In this document: piece by piece, positions 1 through 7,500 of the stretch
Position numbering within the stretch: the first letter of the stretch is position 1
How the letters are laid out: each line of letters begins with the position of its first letter
Source of the DNA: Desulfobacteraceae bacterium
GTDB lineage: Bacteria; Desulfobacterota; Desulfobacteria; Desulfobacterales; Desulfobacteraceae
Length of the DNA: 10,463 nt
Direction of reading: 5' to 3'
NCBI GenBank assembly: GCA_003354055.1
Contig: PIVQ01000197.1
Location: forward strand, 1 to 10,463
Notes under the pieces: model-generated
Seen by the model: only the letters and a program-made list of their open reading frames with translations
What the model was told of the DNA's origin: nothing
The model's database searches: none
Position numbers and translations under genes: made by a program

Positions 1-725
1 AGAGAAATCACGTCACTGAGATCAAGGGATACTGTTTCCCCTGCGGCTTCAGCTTCGCCGGGAACGATCGTCAAATCAATATCGGCTGTAATTTCAAGAG
101 AGAGAGTTTCACCGGCTGCCAGTGCTTCGCCCGGCACGATATCGAGATCAATAGCGGCAGTGACATCGAGCAGAGCAACCTCACCGGCAGCGATTGCTTC
201 ACCCGGTATGATATCCAGATCAACAAGACCAGAAATATCGAGCGTTATAACCTCACCGGCTGCGATAGATTCACCGTCAACCACAGTCAGGAATATATTG
301 GCGGTCGTGGCAAGGGCGATCACTTCACCGGCTGCAATAGCCAGACCGGCAATGACATCGAGATCGAAATTACCCGATACGTCAGCCGTGATAGTTTCAC
401 CCGCAGCAATCGCTTCACCGGCAACAACATCTAGCGCCACATTATCAATGAGATCCAGCGTAATAATTTCGCCGGCCGCAATGGCAGTACCGGGAACAAT
501 GGCAAGATCGATCACATCACTTGTTGAAATCCCTATAATCTCGCCAGAAGCCTCTGCAAAGCCTGAAATGATGTCTATCACCAAGTTTTGCTGTATATCC
601 AGCGTGACGAGCTCTCCTGAAGCCTCAGCCGTACCAGTGATGATATCGAGAACCAAATTTGCGGTCAGGTCTAGCGTAGCGACTTCACCAGCCGCAATCG
701 CTTCTCCTGAGACAATATCAAGATC
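1..725 (-). repeat. Tandem 24-residue (72-bp) coding repeats in the fibre gene
   Basis: Ten consecutive units start at 725, 653, 581, 509, 437, 365, 293, 221, 149 and 77 on the minus strand, each exactly 72 bp, and an eleventh begins at the window edge. The consensus is roughly D-I/V-I/V-x-G-E-A-I-A-A-G-E-V/T-I-T-L-D-L. The best-conserved core is GEAIAAGE; units 2 and 3 carry AEASGE instead. The nucleotide sequence has diverged between units, so protein periodicity rather than recent DNA duplication is preserved. Alternating hydrophobic strands with Gly turns suggest a repetitive beta structure such as a beta-solenoid or fibrous shaft. That fold is inference. Confidence 0.9.
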
Positions 726-3700
726 CACATTTTCAATGATCACCAATTCAGGCGCCGGGGACTGGATCACAAACGAATGGATCGTGAAAGTGTCGCCTCC
801 GGTCGCTGTGCCGCGAAGCACTGTATTGAACCAAGCGGTTTCGTCGGTTGCAATAAAGGTCAAGCTGACCGTACCGCGCGTACCAGCGACAACCCGTTCA
901 GCCGATGGTATCGCGTCGATATTGCCGGACCCTCTGATCAGTCCGATCCTGAAATCCAACACCAAAGAGGCAGCGTCGTTTTCAAGATCAACAATCGCGG
1001 TGTATTCCTGACCAATAACCAGATCGGTCCTGATATAGGCGCAATCTTCAAAACTTCCCGCAATAGACGGGGTGAATATCAGGGCTTTGTCTGCTGAACT
1101 ATACGCCGTGGTTCCGTCTACCTCATCCCAGACAGGAAAGGTTATTGCCTCGCCATAGAAGGAATCAGCGACCAGAACGCCGGGCCGCGCAATGGATGAG
1201 AAAGCATAAACAACGTTCGAAACTGTGCCTGTGAATGCCGCATCAAAAGGATGATCAGCAATCGGGCCAACAAAATTACGATGACCTCCAACCTGATAGG
1301 TCGTTCCCTCGATGACTTCTTGAAAATCCTCATCAAGTCCGGTCAGGGTTGCTACTTCAATATTAGTCCATGTTGAAGATCCCGCGACGCCGCCACTTTC
1401 CAGCACGTCAATGGTATTTGATAGGGCCGCTCCTCCGACAAGTTCCACATTCTCAAAAGGAAGAAGTTGATCACTCAAATATTGGTAAGAAGACCAGCCA
1501 AGTCTTGCTGTGGATAGCGCATAGGTGACGGTGACGGTTTCGCTTGTCAGCAAGGCACTTGAATCGATAACCCAATGTTCCGCGGTACTCAATGCGCCGG
1601 TCGTTCCATTGACGAATGTTGCAGGAGCCGCGCCGCTGCCGACTGTCACAGACGAAATTGTGGTATCCGTTCCCCTCGATACTAATGAAAGAAGGGTTTT
1701 TTCTTCGCCCATGGGAACGGCAGGGAGGACATAAACTGAAGCGTTAGAAGTATCGATACCGCTTGCCAGAAACTGAACATCGGCAGTCTTCAGGAGCGGG
1801 GCTTGGCCGGGAAAGTATTTAGGGTGTCCGTCTGTTTGTTCAAGATATCCGCCCCACGCCAAGCCATCGCCAACCGAAGCTATATCAAACGGTCCATCCG
1901 ACGCGATATTAATGCCATAATTTGCGGCCGTATTTCCTGTTCCGTTATTGTTAACGCTGACGCTGCATAGATACCACCCGTTTGGATAGGCCGTGATAAA
2001 AGTGTCAGTTATTCCAAAGGTCCCGTTTACGGTGCCGGTTGCAAGGTCATAAGCTGCGATGGATCTGACTTCGGTTCCGCCTGATATCTTTAATTCAAGA
2101 TTGATCTTATCGCTCGTTCCTGCCTTTACGAAAAGCGAGAAAACATAACGCAAACTGTCATCGGGAAGCGTCGTGTTTATTCTCACCCGATAATCAGCAA
2201 CCGCGCTCGTATCATCGATAAGGGCTGCCGTTGTTTGTCCGTCTGGTGCAACCCCTGAATTAGCGGTTCTAGTTCCGGTATTGATGGTCGCCCATGGCGC
2301 ATTCGCCAGATCATAAGGAGACTGGCAAAGATTTATTCCGGGGGCAACTTTGTATCTCTGAGGAGGGAAAGCACCGTCTGTTTGACTGATGGAGGCTCCC
2401 CACCAATAGCTTGAACCGGTACTTGCAAAATCAAATAAAGAACTGCATGCCGCATTGATTTCAAGACGGGCAGACGTGTTTCCAGATCCGTTATTATTGG
2501 TCGTTACGATAATTCTGAACCAATCATCCGGATAGGCTATTATATTGGTCTCACTACCACCGCTTGTATCACTAACCGTTTGCGTTGCCAGATCATAAGA
2601 AACGATATTATCAACCGCTGATCCACCAGATAATTGAAGCCGCACCGTAACATCGCTTGAAGTTCCAGCCTTGACGAATGCATCCGCCATATATTGTTCA
2701 TTATCGTCAACAATGGTTACCGTTTCCCGGCGCCCATAAACCCCGGCAACGTCTTGGTCATTTAGCTCATCTGCAAGGTCTATTCCATCCGGGGATAACG
2801 TTGCGTTTGCCGTGAAGGTTCCGGTCGTGCTATCCGTATCAACCCATGTTGTCGTAGCAATATCAAAGTTATCAGGATAGTAGATCATATTGATAGCTGA
2901 CGAGGCTATCGGGCCGCGAAAGTTATTTTGTCCTATTGTTCTTGCATTGCCGAAAATGGTTGTTGTTGGCGTTCTGGTGAAGTCAGTTTCGCCAGCACTC
3001 AAAGCGAAGGCCGGTGAATTGACTGGCGGCTGACAATCGAGAAGCTCTATTCGTGAAAAATCATTCACCAGATTTGTAGCGTTGGTGATCGTTCCGGTCT
3101 GACCTGTGAACACTATTGACGCCGTACCGTCTGAAGAAATGTTACCGTCATTTTCGGGTAGAGCGGTTATGCTACCTGTGAAATCCGAGTCGTTTCCTAT
3201 CGAAATATTATTCATCATTCTCACTGAAGGGTGAGTGATATTAAACCCAGACTGACCGGATGGAGGCGTTCCGAGATAAACCGCTAAATTGTTGGCAAAA
3301 TTTGAATCGAAATTAACTCCGAACATGGTTCCGCCAGTCGCGGTCTGTTCTGATATTCCGATGTTATTATATGCTTTTCCGTTCTGGACAGTGATAAGCT
3401 GACGAGTAGCGTTACTATTGGCGCTCTGGTGAAGTAGGTTCCCTTGAATGATCGTATTAGCGTGATTTGATTGGATCCCGAAGGCGTTTCCATCGACCGT
3501 TTTGAATTGAAGATTGTAAACTTCGCAATAGTCGGCATTGGTGCTGAAGAAAACGCCGTGGACATTCCAATCAATCGATATGGCGACGCCGTAATCAGGA
3601 TTATATTTAACCTTGTTGGCAGATCTTAGAAGAATACCTTCCTGCCAGCTTTCGCCGACCGCTGGTTGAAGGATAACCCTATGCGTTGCGTCACAAGATT

Positions 3701-4064
3701 CAGCAAATGTGAGGGGGGAAGTTCCGAAACCATGGGAATAAGCGCCGCGATGATCCCGCCAGATAAAGACCGACCAGTTTTCATCGTCAGTAACAAGCTG
3801 ATCGGATATTGTGACACCGACAGCCGCGGTTAATTCAGGCCATGACGCAAAATCCTGAAATGCCCGGTATCTCCATGAAGCGGTGCCATCGACTACAATT
3901 TCGTCAATGGTGGTAAAAACTGGCTCGGTGACATCGGTAGTACCGGCGACGGTGCAATCTATGAGGTTTCCGGCTGTGGTAAGTCTTCTATCCCCAACAT
4001 TTACAACGGTCGATCCGGCCCACGCATCGGCGTCGCAAATGTTATACTCAATTTCAGTCGCCAT
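1..4064 (-). CDS. Giant phage tail-fibre/tailspike-like protein (3' end beyond window)
   Basis: This frame is open from the ATG at 4064 to the left edge, giving 1354 visible residues and no stop. An AAGGGCGG ribosome site precedes the ATG. Seen in order: an N-terminal part with a short carbohydrate-binding-like motif (residues about 40-62, TEP...DGT.SWRYR); a stretch about 179-263 rich in Asn and short strands that resembles a right-handed parallel beta-helix; two similar modules of about 170 residues (about 399-571 and 582-750) sharing FVKAGTS, SGG, YDLAT, YP..W and NNNG.GNT; mixed beta-rich sequence; then, from about residue 1114, at least ten perfect-length 24-residue repeats. Such architecture is typical of phage receptor-binding fibres or spikes, probably trimeric and at the virion surface. 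It is the last visible gene of the structural operon. No catalytic motif was recognised. Role is inferred from architecture; the exact fold is uncertain. Confidence 0.8.
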   Translation of the reverse strand, partial: MATEIEYNICDADAWAGSTVVNVGDRRLTTAGNLIDCTVAGTTDVTEPVFTTIDEIVVDGTASWRYRAFQDFASWPELTAAVGVTISDQLVTDDENWSVFIWRDHRGAYSHGFGTSPLTFAESCDATHRVILQPAVGESWQEGILLRSANKVKYNPDYGVAISIDWNVHGVFFSTNADYCEVYNLQFKTVDGNAFGIQSNHANTIIQGNLLHQSANSNATRQLITVQNGKAYNNIGISEQTATGGTMFGVNFDSNFANNLAVYLGTPPSGQSGFNITHPSVRMMNNISIGNDSDFTGSITALPENDGNISSDGTASIVFTGQTGTITNATNLVNDFSRIELLDCQPPVNSPAFALSAGETDFTRTPTTTIFGNARTIGQNNFRGPIASSAINMIYYPDNFDIATTTWVDTDSTTGTFTANATLSPDGIDLADELNDQDVAGVYGRRETVTIVDDNEQYMADAFVKAGTSSDVTVRLQLSGGSAVDNIVSYDLATQTVSDTSGGSETNIIAYPDDWFRIIVTTNNNGSGNTSARLEINAACSSLFDFASTGSSYWWGASISQTDGAFPPQRYKVAPGINLCQSPYDLANAPWATINTGTRTANSGVAPDGQTTAALIDDTSAVADYRVRINTTLPDDSLRYVFSLFVKAGTSDKINLELKISGGTEVRSIAAYDLATGTVNGTFGITDTFITAYPNGWYLCSVSVNNNGTGNTAANYGINIASDGPFDIASVGDGLAWGGYLEQTDGHPKYFPGQAPLLKTADVQFLASGIDTSNASVYVLPAVPMGEEKTLLSLVSRGTDTTISSVTVGSGAAPATFVNGTTGALSTAEHWVIDSSALLTSETVTVTYALSTARLGWSSYQYLSDQLLPFENVELVGGAALSNTIDVLESGGVAGSSTWTNIEVATLTGLDEDFQEVIEGTTYQVGGHRNFVGPIADHPFDAAFTGTVSNVVYAFSSIARPGVLVADSFYGEAITFPVWDEVDGTTAYSSADKALIFTPSIAGSFEDCAYIRTDLVIGQEYTAIVDLENDAASLVLDFRIGLIRGSGNIDAIPSAERVVAGTRGTVSLTFIATDETAWFNTVLRGTATGGDTFTIHSFVIQSPAPELVIIENVDLDIVSGEAIAAGEVATLDLTANLVLDIITGTAEASGELVTLDIQQNLVIDIISGFAEASGEIIGISTSDVIDLAIVPGTAIAAGEIITLDLIDNVALDVVAGEAIAAGETITADVSGNFDLDVIAGLAIAAGEVIALATTANIFLTVVDGESIAAGEVITLDISGLVDLDIIPGEAIAAGEVALLDVTAAIDLDIVPGEALAAGETLSLEITADIDLTIVPGEAEAAGETVSLDLSDVIS

Positions 4065-4080
4065 TTTCCGCCCTTTTTAT

Positions 4081-4494
4081 CTATTCCGCCCTATCGACAA
4101 TATCAGGGAGTAGTTGCGCCGTATTCATCCTAATTTCTCCGGTATCCGCCATCTCTCTTAACTTCGCCTCATCCATACCAGAGAGAGACAGACCGCGACG
4201 CCTCAAATAAATTCTATCATCGATATCATGTTCTTCAGGATGAGATTGAAACAATTCCTCCGCTTCCTCGTCCGTCATGTCTACAACATCAATGGTAACA
4301 TAATGCCCATGATATTCGTCGGGATCGTTGCCTCTTGCCACCCATCTATTTTTCGATTGCGTCGGTCCGGTATCTTCCAATGACGAGATAGTTTCGAGGA
4401 AATCACCTTCGTCAAATCGGTGCGCAACCTCATCCTCTGGCGTTGGATGGTGCTGATTTACGTTCTTTGAAAAACGGACAAGAAGGAAAGCCAT
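4081..4494 (-). CDS. Conserved acidic phage protein of unknown function
   Basis: This 137-residue protein starts at an ATG preceded by GAGGTG and ends 16 bases before the giant fibre gene, so the two are probably cotranscribed. It is strongly acidic, with many Asp and Glu (for example a DMTDEEAEELF stretch), and has no signal peptide, membrane segment or catalytic motif that I can identify. The N-terminus (MAFLLVRFSKN) reads like a short beta-strand, and the rest looks alpha/beta soluble. Its place between small structural genes and the fibre gene suggests a virion component or a fibre-assembly helper. That is from position only. Confidence 0.75.
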   Translation of the reverse strand: MAFLLVRFSKNVNQHHPTPEDEVAHRFDEGDFLETISSLEDTGPTQSKNRWVARGNDPDEYHGHYVTIDVVDMTDEEAEELFQSHPEEHDIDDRIYLRRRGLSLSGMDEAKLREMADTGEIRMNTAQLLPDIVDRAE

Positions 4495-4558
4495 GGTAAC
4501 ACCTCGTTGGTTCTGTAACTACCGCCTCCCTCTTGAATATCCCATTTAGAAAGATAAA

Positions 4559-5026
4559 TCAGGCGTTATTAATAGCGTTACTGAACCAACCAACCGCGAC
4601 CGTTGGAGTGAGCGTCAAGGTATTGCCATCAGTGACCGTCACATCAGCCGGGGTATCATCCATAAGGGCAACACCGATCAATGATTTATTGGTCGGAGTG
4701 TCAGAATAGATGACATAATAACGACCTGTAATTGATCCACCAGAAGCCGAGAAAATAACCGGATCACTAGTGAATTCAAGAACATTAACATCAACCGTGA
4801 CAGCTTGAGAGGTTAAGGTATTTCCGCCGGCCGTATATCCGTTCGCGGTTGCCACCTCATTTGTGAGATCTCCGAAGTTTTCATTCGTGAGAGTGGCTGC
4901 GTTGCTGGTAGATAGGAAAAGGGCGACCTTGATCGTATCAGATGAAAGGCTGATACCTTGCGCCACGGATTCACTTTCCATATTGAAAATTGAATTGTTG
5001 TAAAGTTGTAGTTTCTGGACAGCCAT
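4559..5026 (-). CDS. Small phage structural protein, beta-rich
   Basis: This 155-residue protein begins at an ATG with AGGAA nine bases upstream; that site overlaps the stop of the preceding gene, 13 bases away. The segment about residues 62-100 (GYTAGGNTLTSQAV... then FSASGGSITGRYYVIYSD) resembles a recurrent phage family in which a protein of 130-160 residues carries G-Y-x-x-G-G near the middle and S-I-T-x-R-Y-x-V-I-Y after it. Such proteins usually lie among head or tail structural genes. The C-terminus is Thr/Val-rich with a WFSNAI ending. No enzyme motif is visible. It is probably a virion or tail-tip-associated protein cotranscribed with its neighbours; the exact function is unknown. 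Confidence 0.8.
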   Translation of the reverse strand: MAVQKLQLYNNSIFNMESESVAQGISLSSDTIKVALFLSTSNAATLTNENFGDLTNEVATANGYTAGGNTLTSQAVTVDVNVLEFTSDPVIFSASGGSITGRYYVIYSDTPTNKSLIGVALMDDTPADVTVTDGNTLTLTPTVAVGWFSNAINNA

Positions 5027-5039
5027 AGCTTAAAATTCC

Positions 5040-5429
5040 TTAATCTGTTGGGTCTACGGTTTCGTTAATGATGGTCAGGGGTCCGGGTCGATGTGTGACC
5101 GTTCCGTTCGCTTCCGTGATCTTGAATTCTGAGTTCGCCCTGAGTGATGTTTCAAAGGTAAGAGTATCTGACGCATCAATTTGGACGGTAAACTTACCCG
5201 GATTTGAAACTTGATCAACATCTAAAAGGCCGGTCTTTTGAAGGAGAATTACCCCGCTCTTGACGAGCGTCCATATCACAGTACCGCCGGCTAATGAAAT
5301 ACCCGATCCCTCGGTGAAGGTGTTGAGGTCATTATCGACGATTGCTTCTGTGAATGTTGTTTCAAAAACCGCGTCGTCACCCCGGAACATGCTGAACGGC
5401 CCTATATTCGGAACTAACGAGCCAGCCAT
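5040..5429 (-). CDS. Ig-like / BppU N-terminal-like phage structural protein
   Basis: This 129-residue protein starts at the ATG at 5429, preceded by AGAGG six bases away, and is the first gene after the promoter at 5474-5501. The pattern MFRGDDAVFETTF near residue 14, followed by SLAGGTVIWTLVKSG and GKFTVQIDASDTLTF, matches the common phage beta-sandwich in which a 'FRGDD' strand opens an immunoglobulin-like fold also found at the N-terminus of baseplate protein BppU. The C-terminal HRPGPLTIINET fits the last strand. It probably contributes to the baseplate or tail tip. The family resemblance was judged by eye. The stop codon lies within the ribosome site of the next gene, which suggests coupled translation. 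Confidence 0.75.
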   Translation of the reverse strand: MAGSLVPNIGPFSMFRGDDAVFETTFTEAIVDNDLNTFTEGSGISLAGGTVIWTLVKSGVILLQKTGLLDVDQVSNPGKFTVQIDASDTLTFETSLRANSEFKITEANGTVTHRPGPLTIINETVDPTD

Positions 5430-5473
5430 TGCGAGCCTCTATCTTTTTTAAAGCCAATAAAGTAACGTGCGAC

Positions 5474-5501
5474 ATTGTAGTTATTAAATTGGAAAATACA
5501 A
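5474..5501 (-). promoter_or_regulatory. Sigma70-like promoter for the structural operon
   Basis: On the minus strand there is a -35 box TTGTAT (5501-5496), a 16-base AT-rich spacer and a -10 box TACAAT (5479-5474), five of six matches to TATAAT. Transcription would start near 5467, leaving a leader of about 38 bases before the ATG at 5429. Spacing and position fit, but no expression data were available. Confidence 0.5.
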
Positions 5502-5661
5502 GAATGGTGAACTTATCAAAACCCATTCTCAAAAATCAGAGAAATTATATAGTCGGCTTTGGTGTGCTGTGGCAGGTCACATCGGCTATTTTTTTGTCCA
5601 AAATTCTAACTAGCGTATCAAAACGATCCTTGGCAGGACTTGTAAGAAAAGAGGATATATC

Positions 5662-5970
5662 GTGCGAACTAATGAAACCGAAAGCGAAGAAGTTGCAGTT
5701 GCAAAAATAGCGCGTCTCGATGAGCGGGTTAATGGATTGAGAGTTGCAGAGAAGGCTTTAAAGGAAGAAGTCAAAGATCTTCGAAAGGATATTCATGAAT
5801 TATCCAAAGCCTTTGCCCATGTCAGTCAAACCTGTGATCACTTGGTTATTATGTTGCGGGATCAGAAGACCAAAAAATTTCAGCTTGATTTGGCAGCAAA
5901 GGGCGCACTGTTTACAATAGCGAGTGGCGTGGTCATCTTGTTTGTAGATAGGTTTATCGGCTTTAGCTAA
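5662..5970 (+). CDS. Coiled-coil protein with C-terminal TM segment (XhlA/holin-accessory-like)
   Basis: A GTG start is chosen because GAGGA sits seven bases upstream. The 102-residue protein has a charged helical region, about residues 10-70, with heptad-like Leu/Val spacing (IARLDERVNGLRVAEKALKE onward), then one hydrophobic segment near residues 80-99 (ALFTIASGVVILFV) and a very short tail. That layout matches XhlA-type phage proteins, in which a cytoplasmic coiled coil is anchored by one C-terminal membrane helix and which act with a holin. It is the first gene of the lysis cassette, directly before an endolysin without a signal peptide. Whether it is itself the holin or only an accessory cannot be told from sequence. 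Confidence 0.75.
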   Translation: MRTNETESEEVAVAKIARLDERVNGLRVAEKALKEEVKDLRKDIHELSKAFAHVSQTCDHLVIMLRDQKTKKFQLDLAAKGALFTIASGVVILFVDRFIGFS

Positions 5971-5981
5971 TAGGGTGATTT

Positions 5982-6359
5982 ATGAAATGGAATCCTAAAA
6001 CTACACCAAACTTCAGCGCCGACGAAATGGCTTGTAAGTGTGGCAAGTGTGGCGGCGAATACTCTATGGATCAGGACCATATGACCCGCTTGCAGGCTTT
6101 CAGGGATATATACGGGCCTACAACTGTTTTATCTGGCTATCGATGCCCTATGCACCCGGAAGAGGCTAAGAAAGAGTTCCCCGGATCCCATGCGCAAGGC
6201 AAGGCGACTGACATTGAATGTCGCGGGGCTTCAGATAAATATTATGCTGAGAAAACCGCTTATGATCTCGGCTTCGTGGGTATCGGTCAGGGGAATAATA
6301 TGTTGCATCTCGATTCCGGCCACAATCACAAACAAAGACCAGCTTTATGGAAGTATTGA
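5982..6359 (+). CDS. M15-family zinc peptidase, probable phage endolysin
   Basis: This 125-residue protein has the M15 (Peptidase_M15_3-like, VanY/YcbK-related) pattern: SGYRCP at 51-56, then S69-H70-x-x-G73-x-A75-x-D77, then H109-L-D111 and a C-terminal RPALWKY. His70, Asp77 and His109 are the expected zinc ligands. A CKCGKCG cluster at 18-24 is often seen near the N-terminus of such proteins. No signal peptide is present, so the enzyme would need a membrane hole to reach peptidoglycan, where family members cut peptide cross-links or stem peptides. The ATG is preceded by AGGGTGA. It sits between the coiled-coil/TM gene and a lipoprotein gene, the usual order of a lysis module. The length is typical of single-domain phage enzymes. 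Confidence 0.9.
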   Translation: MKWNPKTTPNFSADEMACKCGKCGGEYSMDQDHMTRLQAFRDIYGPTTVLSGYRCPMHPEEAKKEFPGSHAQGKATDIECRGASDKYYAEKTAYDLGFVGIGQGNNMLHLDSGHNHKQRPALWKY

Positions 6360-6365
6360 AGTGTC

Positions 6366-6638
6366 ATGAAACATAACATCCTATTTAAAATTACCCTGAT
6401 CACCTTTCTTCTGGTGGTCGTATCGGCTTGCTCAACCGTTGGCGAGAAGGTAGATAATTTTCAGGATATCAAGTTAGATCTACTTGATAAGTCATTGAAT
6501 ACGCTGGATGAAAAACGGGCCCAATTAAAAGCGGTGATTAACAAGGTATATGAGGCACGAAAGATTGAGGCAGAACGTCGCAGGATCAAAGATGAATTCC
6601 AACTTCAGAGATTGAAGGAGCTTGCAGATCGTGACTGA
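6366..6638 (+). CDS. Small helical lipoprotein, outer-spanin candidate
   Basis: This 90-residue protein has a short Lys/His start, a hydrophobic stretch (about residues 5-19) and the lipobox V19-S20-A21-C22, so signal peptidase II processing at Cys22 is expected. The mature part, about 69 residues, is almost entirely charged helix, ending in a long Arg/Lys/Glu region (about 45-90) that could form a coiled coil. The start lies six bases after the endolysin stop with a poor ribosome site, so translation is probably coupled. A small lipoprotein directly after an endolysin is where outer spanins of Gram-negative phages are found, but most outer spanins are Pro-rich and overlap an inner spanin, neither of which is seen here. 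Confidence 0.8.
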   Translation: MKHNILFKITLITFLLVVVSACSTVGEKVDNFQDIKLDLLDKSLNTLDEKRAQLKAVINKVYEARKIEAERRRIKDEFQLQRLKELADRD

Positions 6639-7344
6639 TAAACACCCGATTATTATGATCCACGGTTATAATCATAACCCTAGAAATATAAACCACTCGG
6701 CTGCCAGGATCCCTGACGGACATTTTTATATATGGGGGAATATCTTCAGCAAAAGAAGCACTATTCCTTTCCATTGGTATTCAGGCCGGAAATGGCGCGA
6801 TGTTTTCAAGGCATGGGCGAACGGTGAAATCAATTCCTATGCCTACGCCTATGAGCATCTGTCAATTCATGCCGCAGATAACCTCTGGCGCATGGTTATC
6901 GATTCAGACAAGAAGTTTGACATCGTCTGTCATAGCCTTGGCGCAAGGGTCGCTCTGAGCGTTATGGACAGGGTGCCTAACTGCTTTCGAAGGGTGATGT
7001 TCCTAAATGGCGCTGAAAGCCGTGAGATCGCCGGAAACGTCTTCAGAAAGAACAATGAAACCGAGATCCTAAATGTTGCGGTATCGACTGACGATGTTCT
7101 GGGGAAAGTTGGTCGGTGGCGCGTTGCTGGTGGCTGTATGGGGCAGCAGGGCATCCCAAATAAGACCGAAAATATTTACGAGGTTTTTCTGGATGATGCG
7201 AACGATCAGATATTCCTGAAAGATCTTCACGGATGGGAGATTGAAGGCGATAACCCGGATAAGATCGGGGATCACTCATACTCATTCAAGAACCCAAAAA
7301 ACCATGCTCTTATGCGGTACTTCATGGAGAATGGATCACTGTAG
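6631..7344 (+). CDS. Alpha/beta-hydrolase (serine esterase/lipase-like) in the lysis cassette
   Basis: I take the GTG at 6631 as the start because AAGGAG lies ten bases upstream; an in-frame TTG at 6622 would touch that site. The gene overlaps the lipoprotein stop by eight bases. The 237-residue product opens with a beta-strand and oxyanion motif (PIIMIHGYNHNP; His11-Gly12), then a nucleophile elbow C-H-S102-L-G (Cys replaces the first Gly of GxSxG), Asp154/Asp155 in a STDD loop as the likely acid, and His215 or His225 as the likely base. No signal peptide is present. Neighbours suggest a role in envelope breakdown; LysB of mycobacteriophages is a known lysis esterase of this fold, but no specific relation is visible. 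Substrate unknown. Confidence 0.85.
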   Translation: MTDKHPIIMIHGYNHNPRNINHSAARIPDGHFYIWGNIFSKRSTIPFHWYSGRKWRDVFKAWANGEINSYAYAYEHLSIHAADNLWRMVIDSDKKFDIVCHSLGARVALSVMDRVPNCFRRVMFLNGAESREIAGNVFRKNNETEILNVAVSTDDVLGKVGRWRVAGGCMGQQGIPNKTENIYEVFLDDANDQIFLKDLHGWEIEGDNPDKIGDHSYSFKNPKNHALMRYFMENGSL

Positions 7345-7350
7345 ACATGC

Positions 7351-7382
7351 GGAGGGGGCCAACTACCAAGTCAGCCCCCTCC
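7351..7382 (+). terminator. GC-rich hairpin ending the lysis operon
   Basis: Seven bases after the hydrolase stop there is a perfect 9-bp stem, GGAGGGGGC (7351-7359) with GCCCCCTCC (7374-7382), around a 14-base loop. Only a weak T-rich tail (TTGT) follows, so it may be an inefficient intrinsic terminator or a 3'-end stabiliser. Confidence 0.55.
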
Positions 7383-7419
7383 TTGTCATGAAATGAAATT
7401 CATAATTGACGTTATTTAT

Positions 7420-7487
7420 CAAGCTTTCGATCTTGTAAGAAAATCATTCTGAAATAATAAAGCGTTCTTCCATTCTACTAGAGAGCC
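7420..7487 (-). tRNA. tRNA-Glu-like 5' half lacking its own 3' acceptor strand
   Basis: On the minus strand the sequence begins GGCTCTC (7487-7481), then TA at tRNA positions 8-9, then a D-arm GTAGAATGGAAGAAC with the conserved A14 and G18-G19. An anticodon arm follows: TTATT (7460-7456), loop ATTTCAG, AATGA (7448-7444). T33, anticodon TTC (7453-7451, Glu) and A37 are all as expected. Two D-stem pairs are mismatched and about two extra bases separate the D and anticodon stems. A weak T-arm-like hairpin (CAAG/CTTG, 7435-7420) follows, but the next bases cannot pair with GGCTCTC. The only matching acceptor strand lies upstream at 7511-7505. It is either the 5' part of a permuted gene or a decayed tRNA. 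Confidence 0.45.
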
Positions 7488-7500
7488 GTAATAAAAGTTT

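Noticed and set aside
160..1011. Long plus-strand open frame with SPAAIASP-type repeats
   Set aside because: It is the complement of the 72-bp repeat array of the minus-strand fibre gene; its low-complexity Ser/Pro/Ala repeats are a by-product of that array.
5429..5710. Plus-strand open frame with a hydrophobic stretch that could be a holin
   Set aside because: It has no ribosome site at any start, begins over the leader of the opposite operon, and overlaps by 49 bases the GTG-started gene at 5662, which has a good ribosome site.
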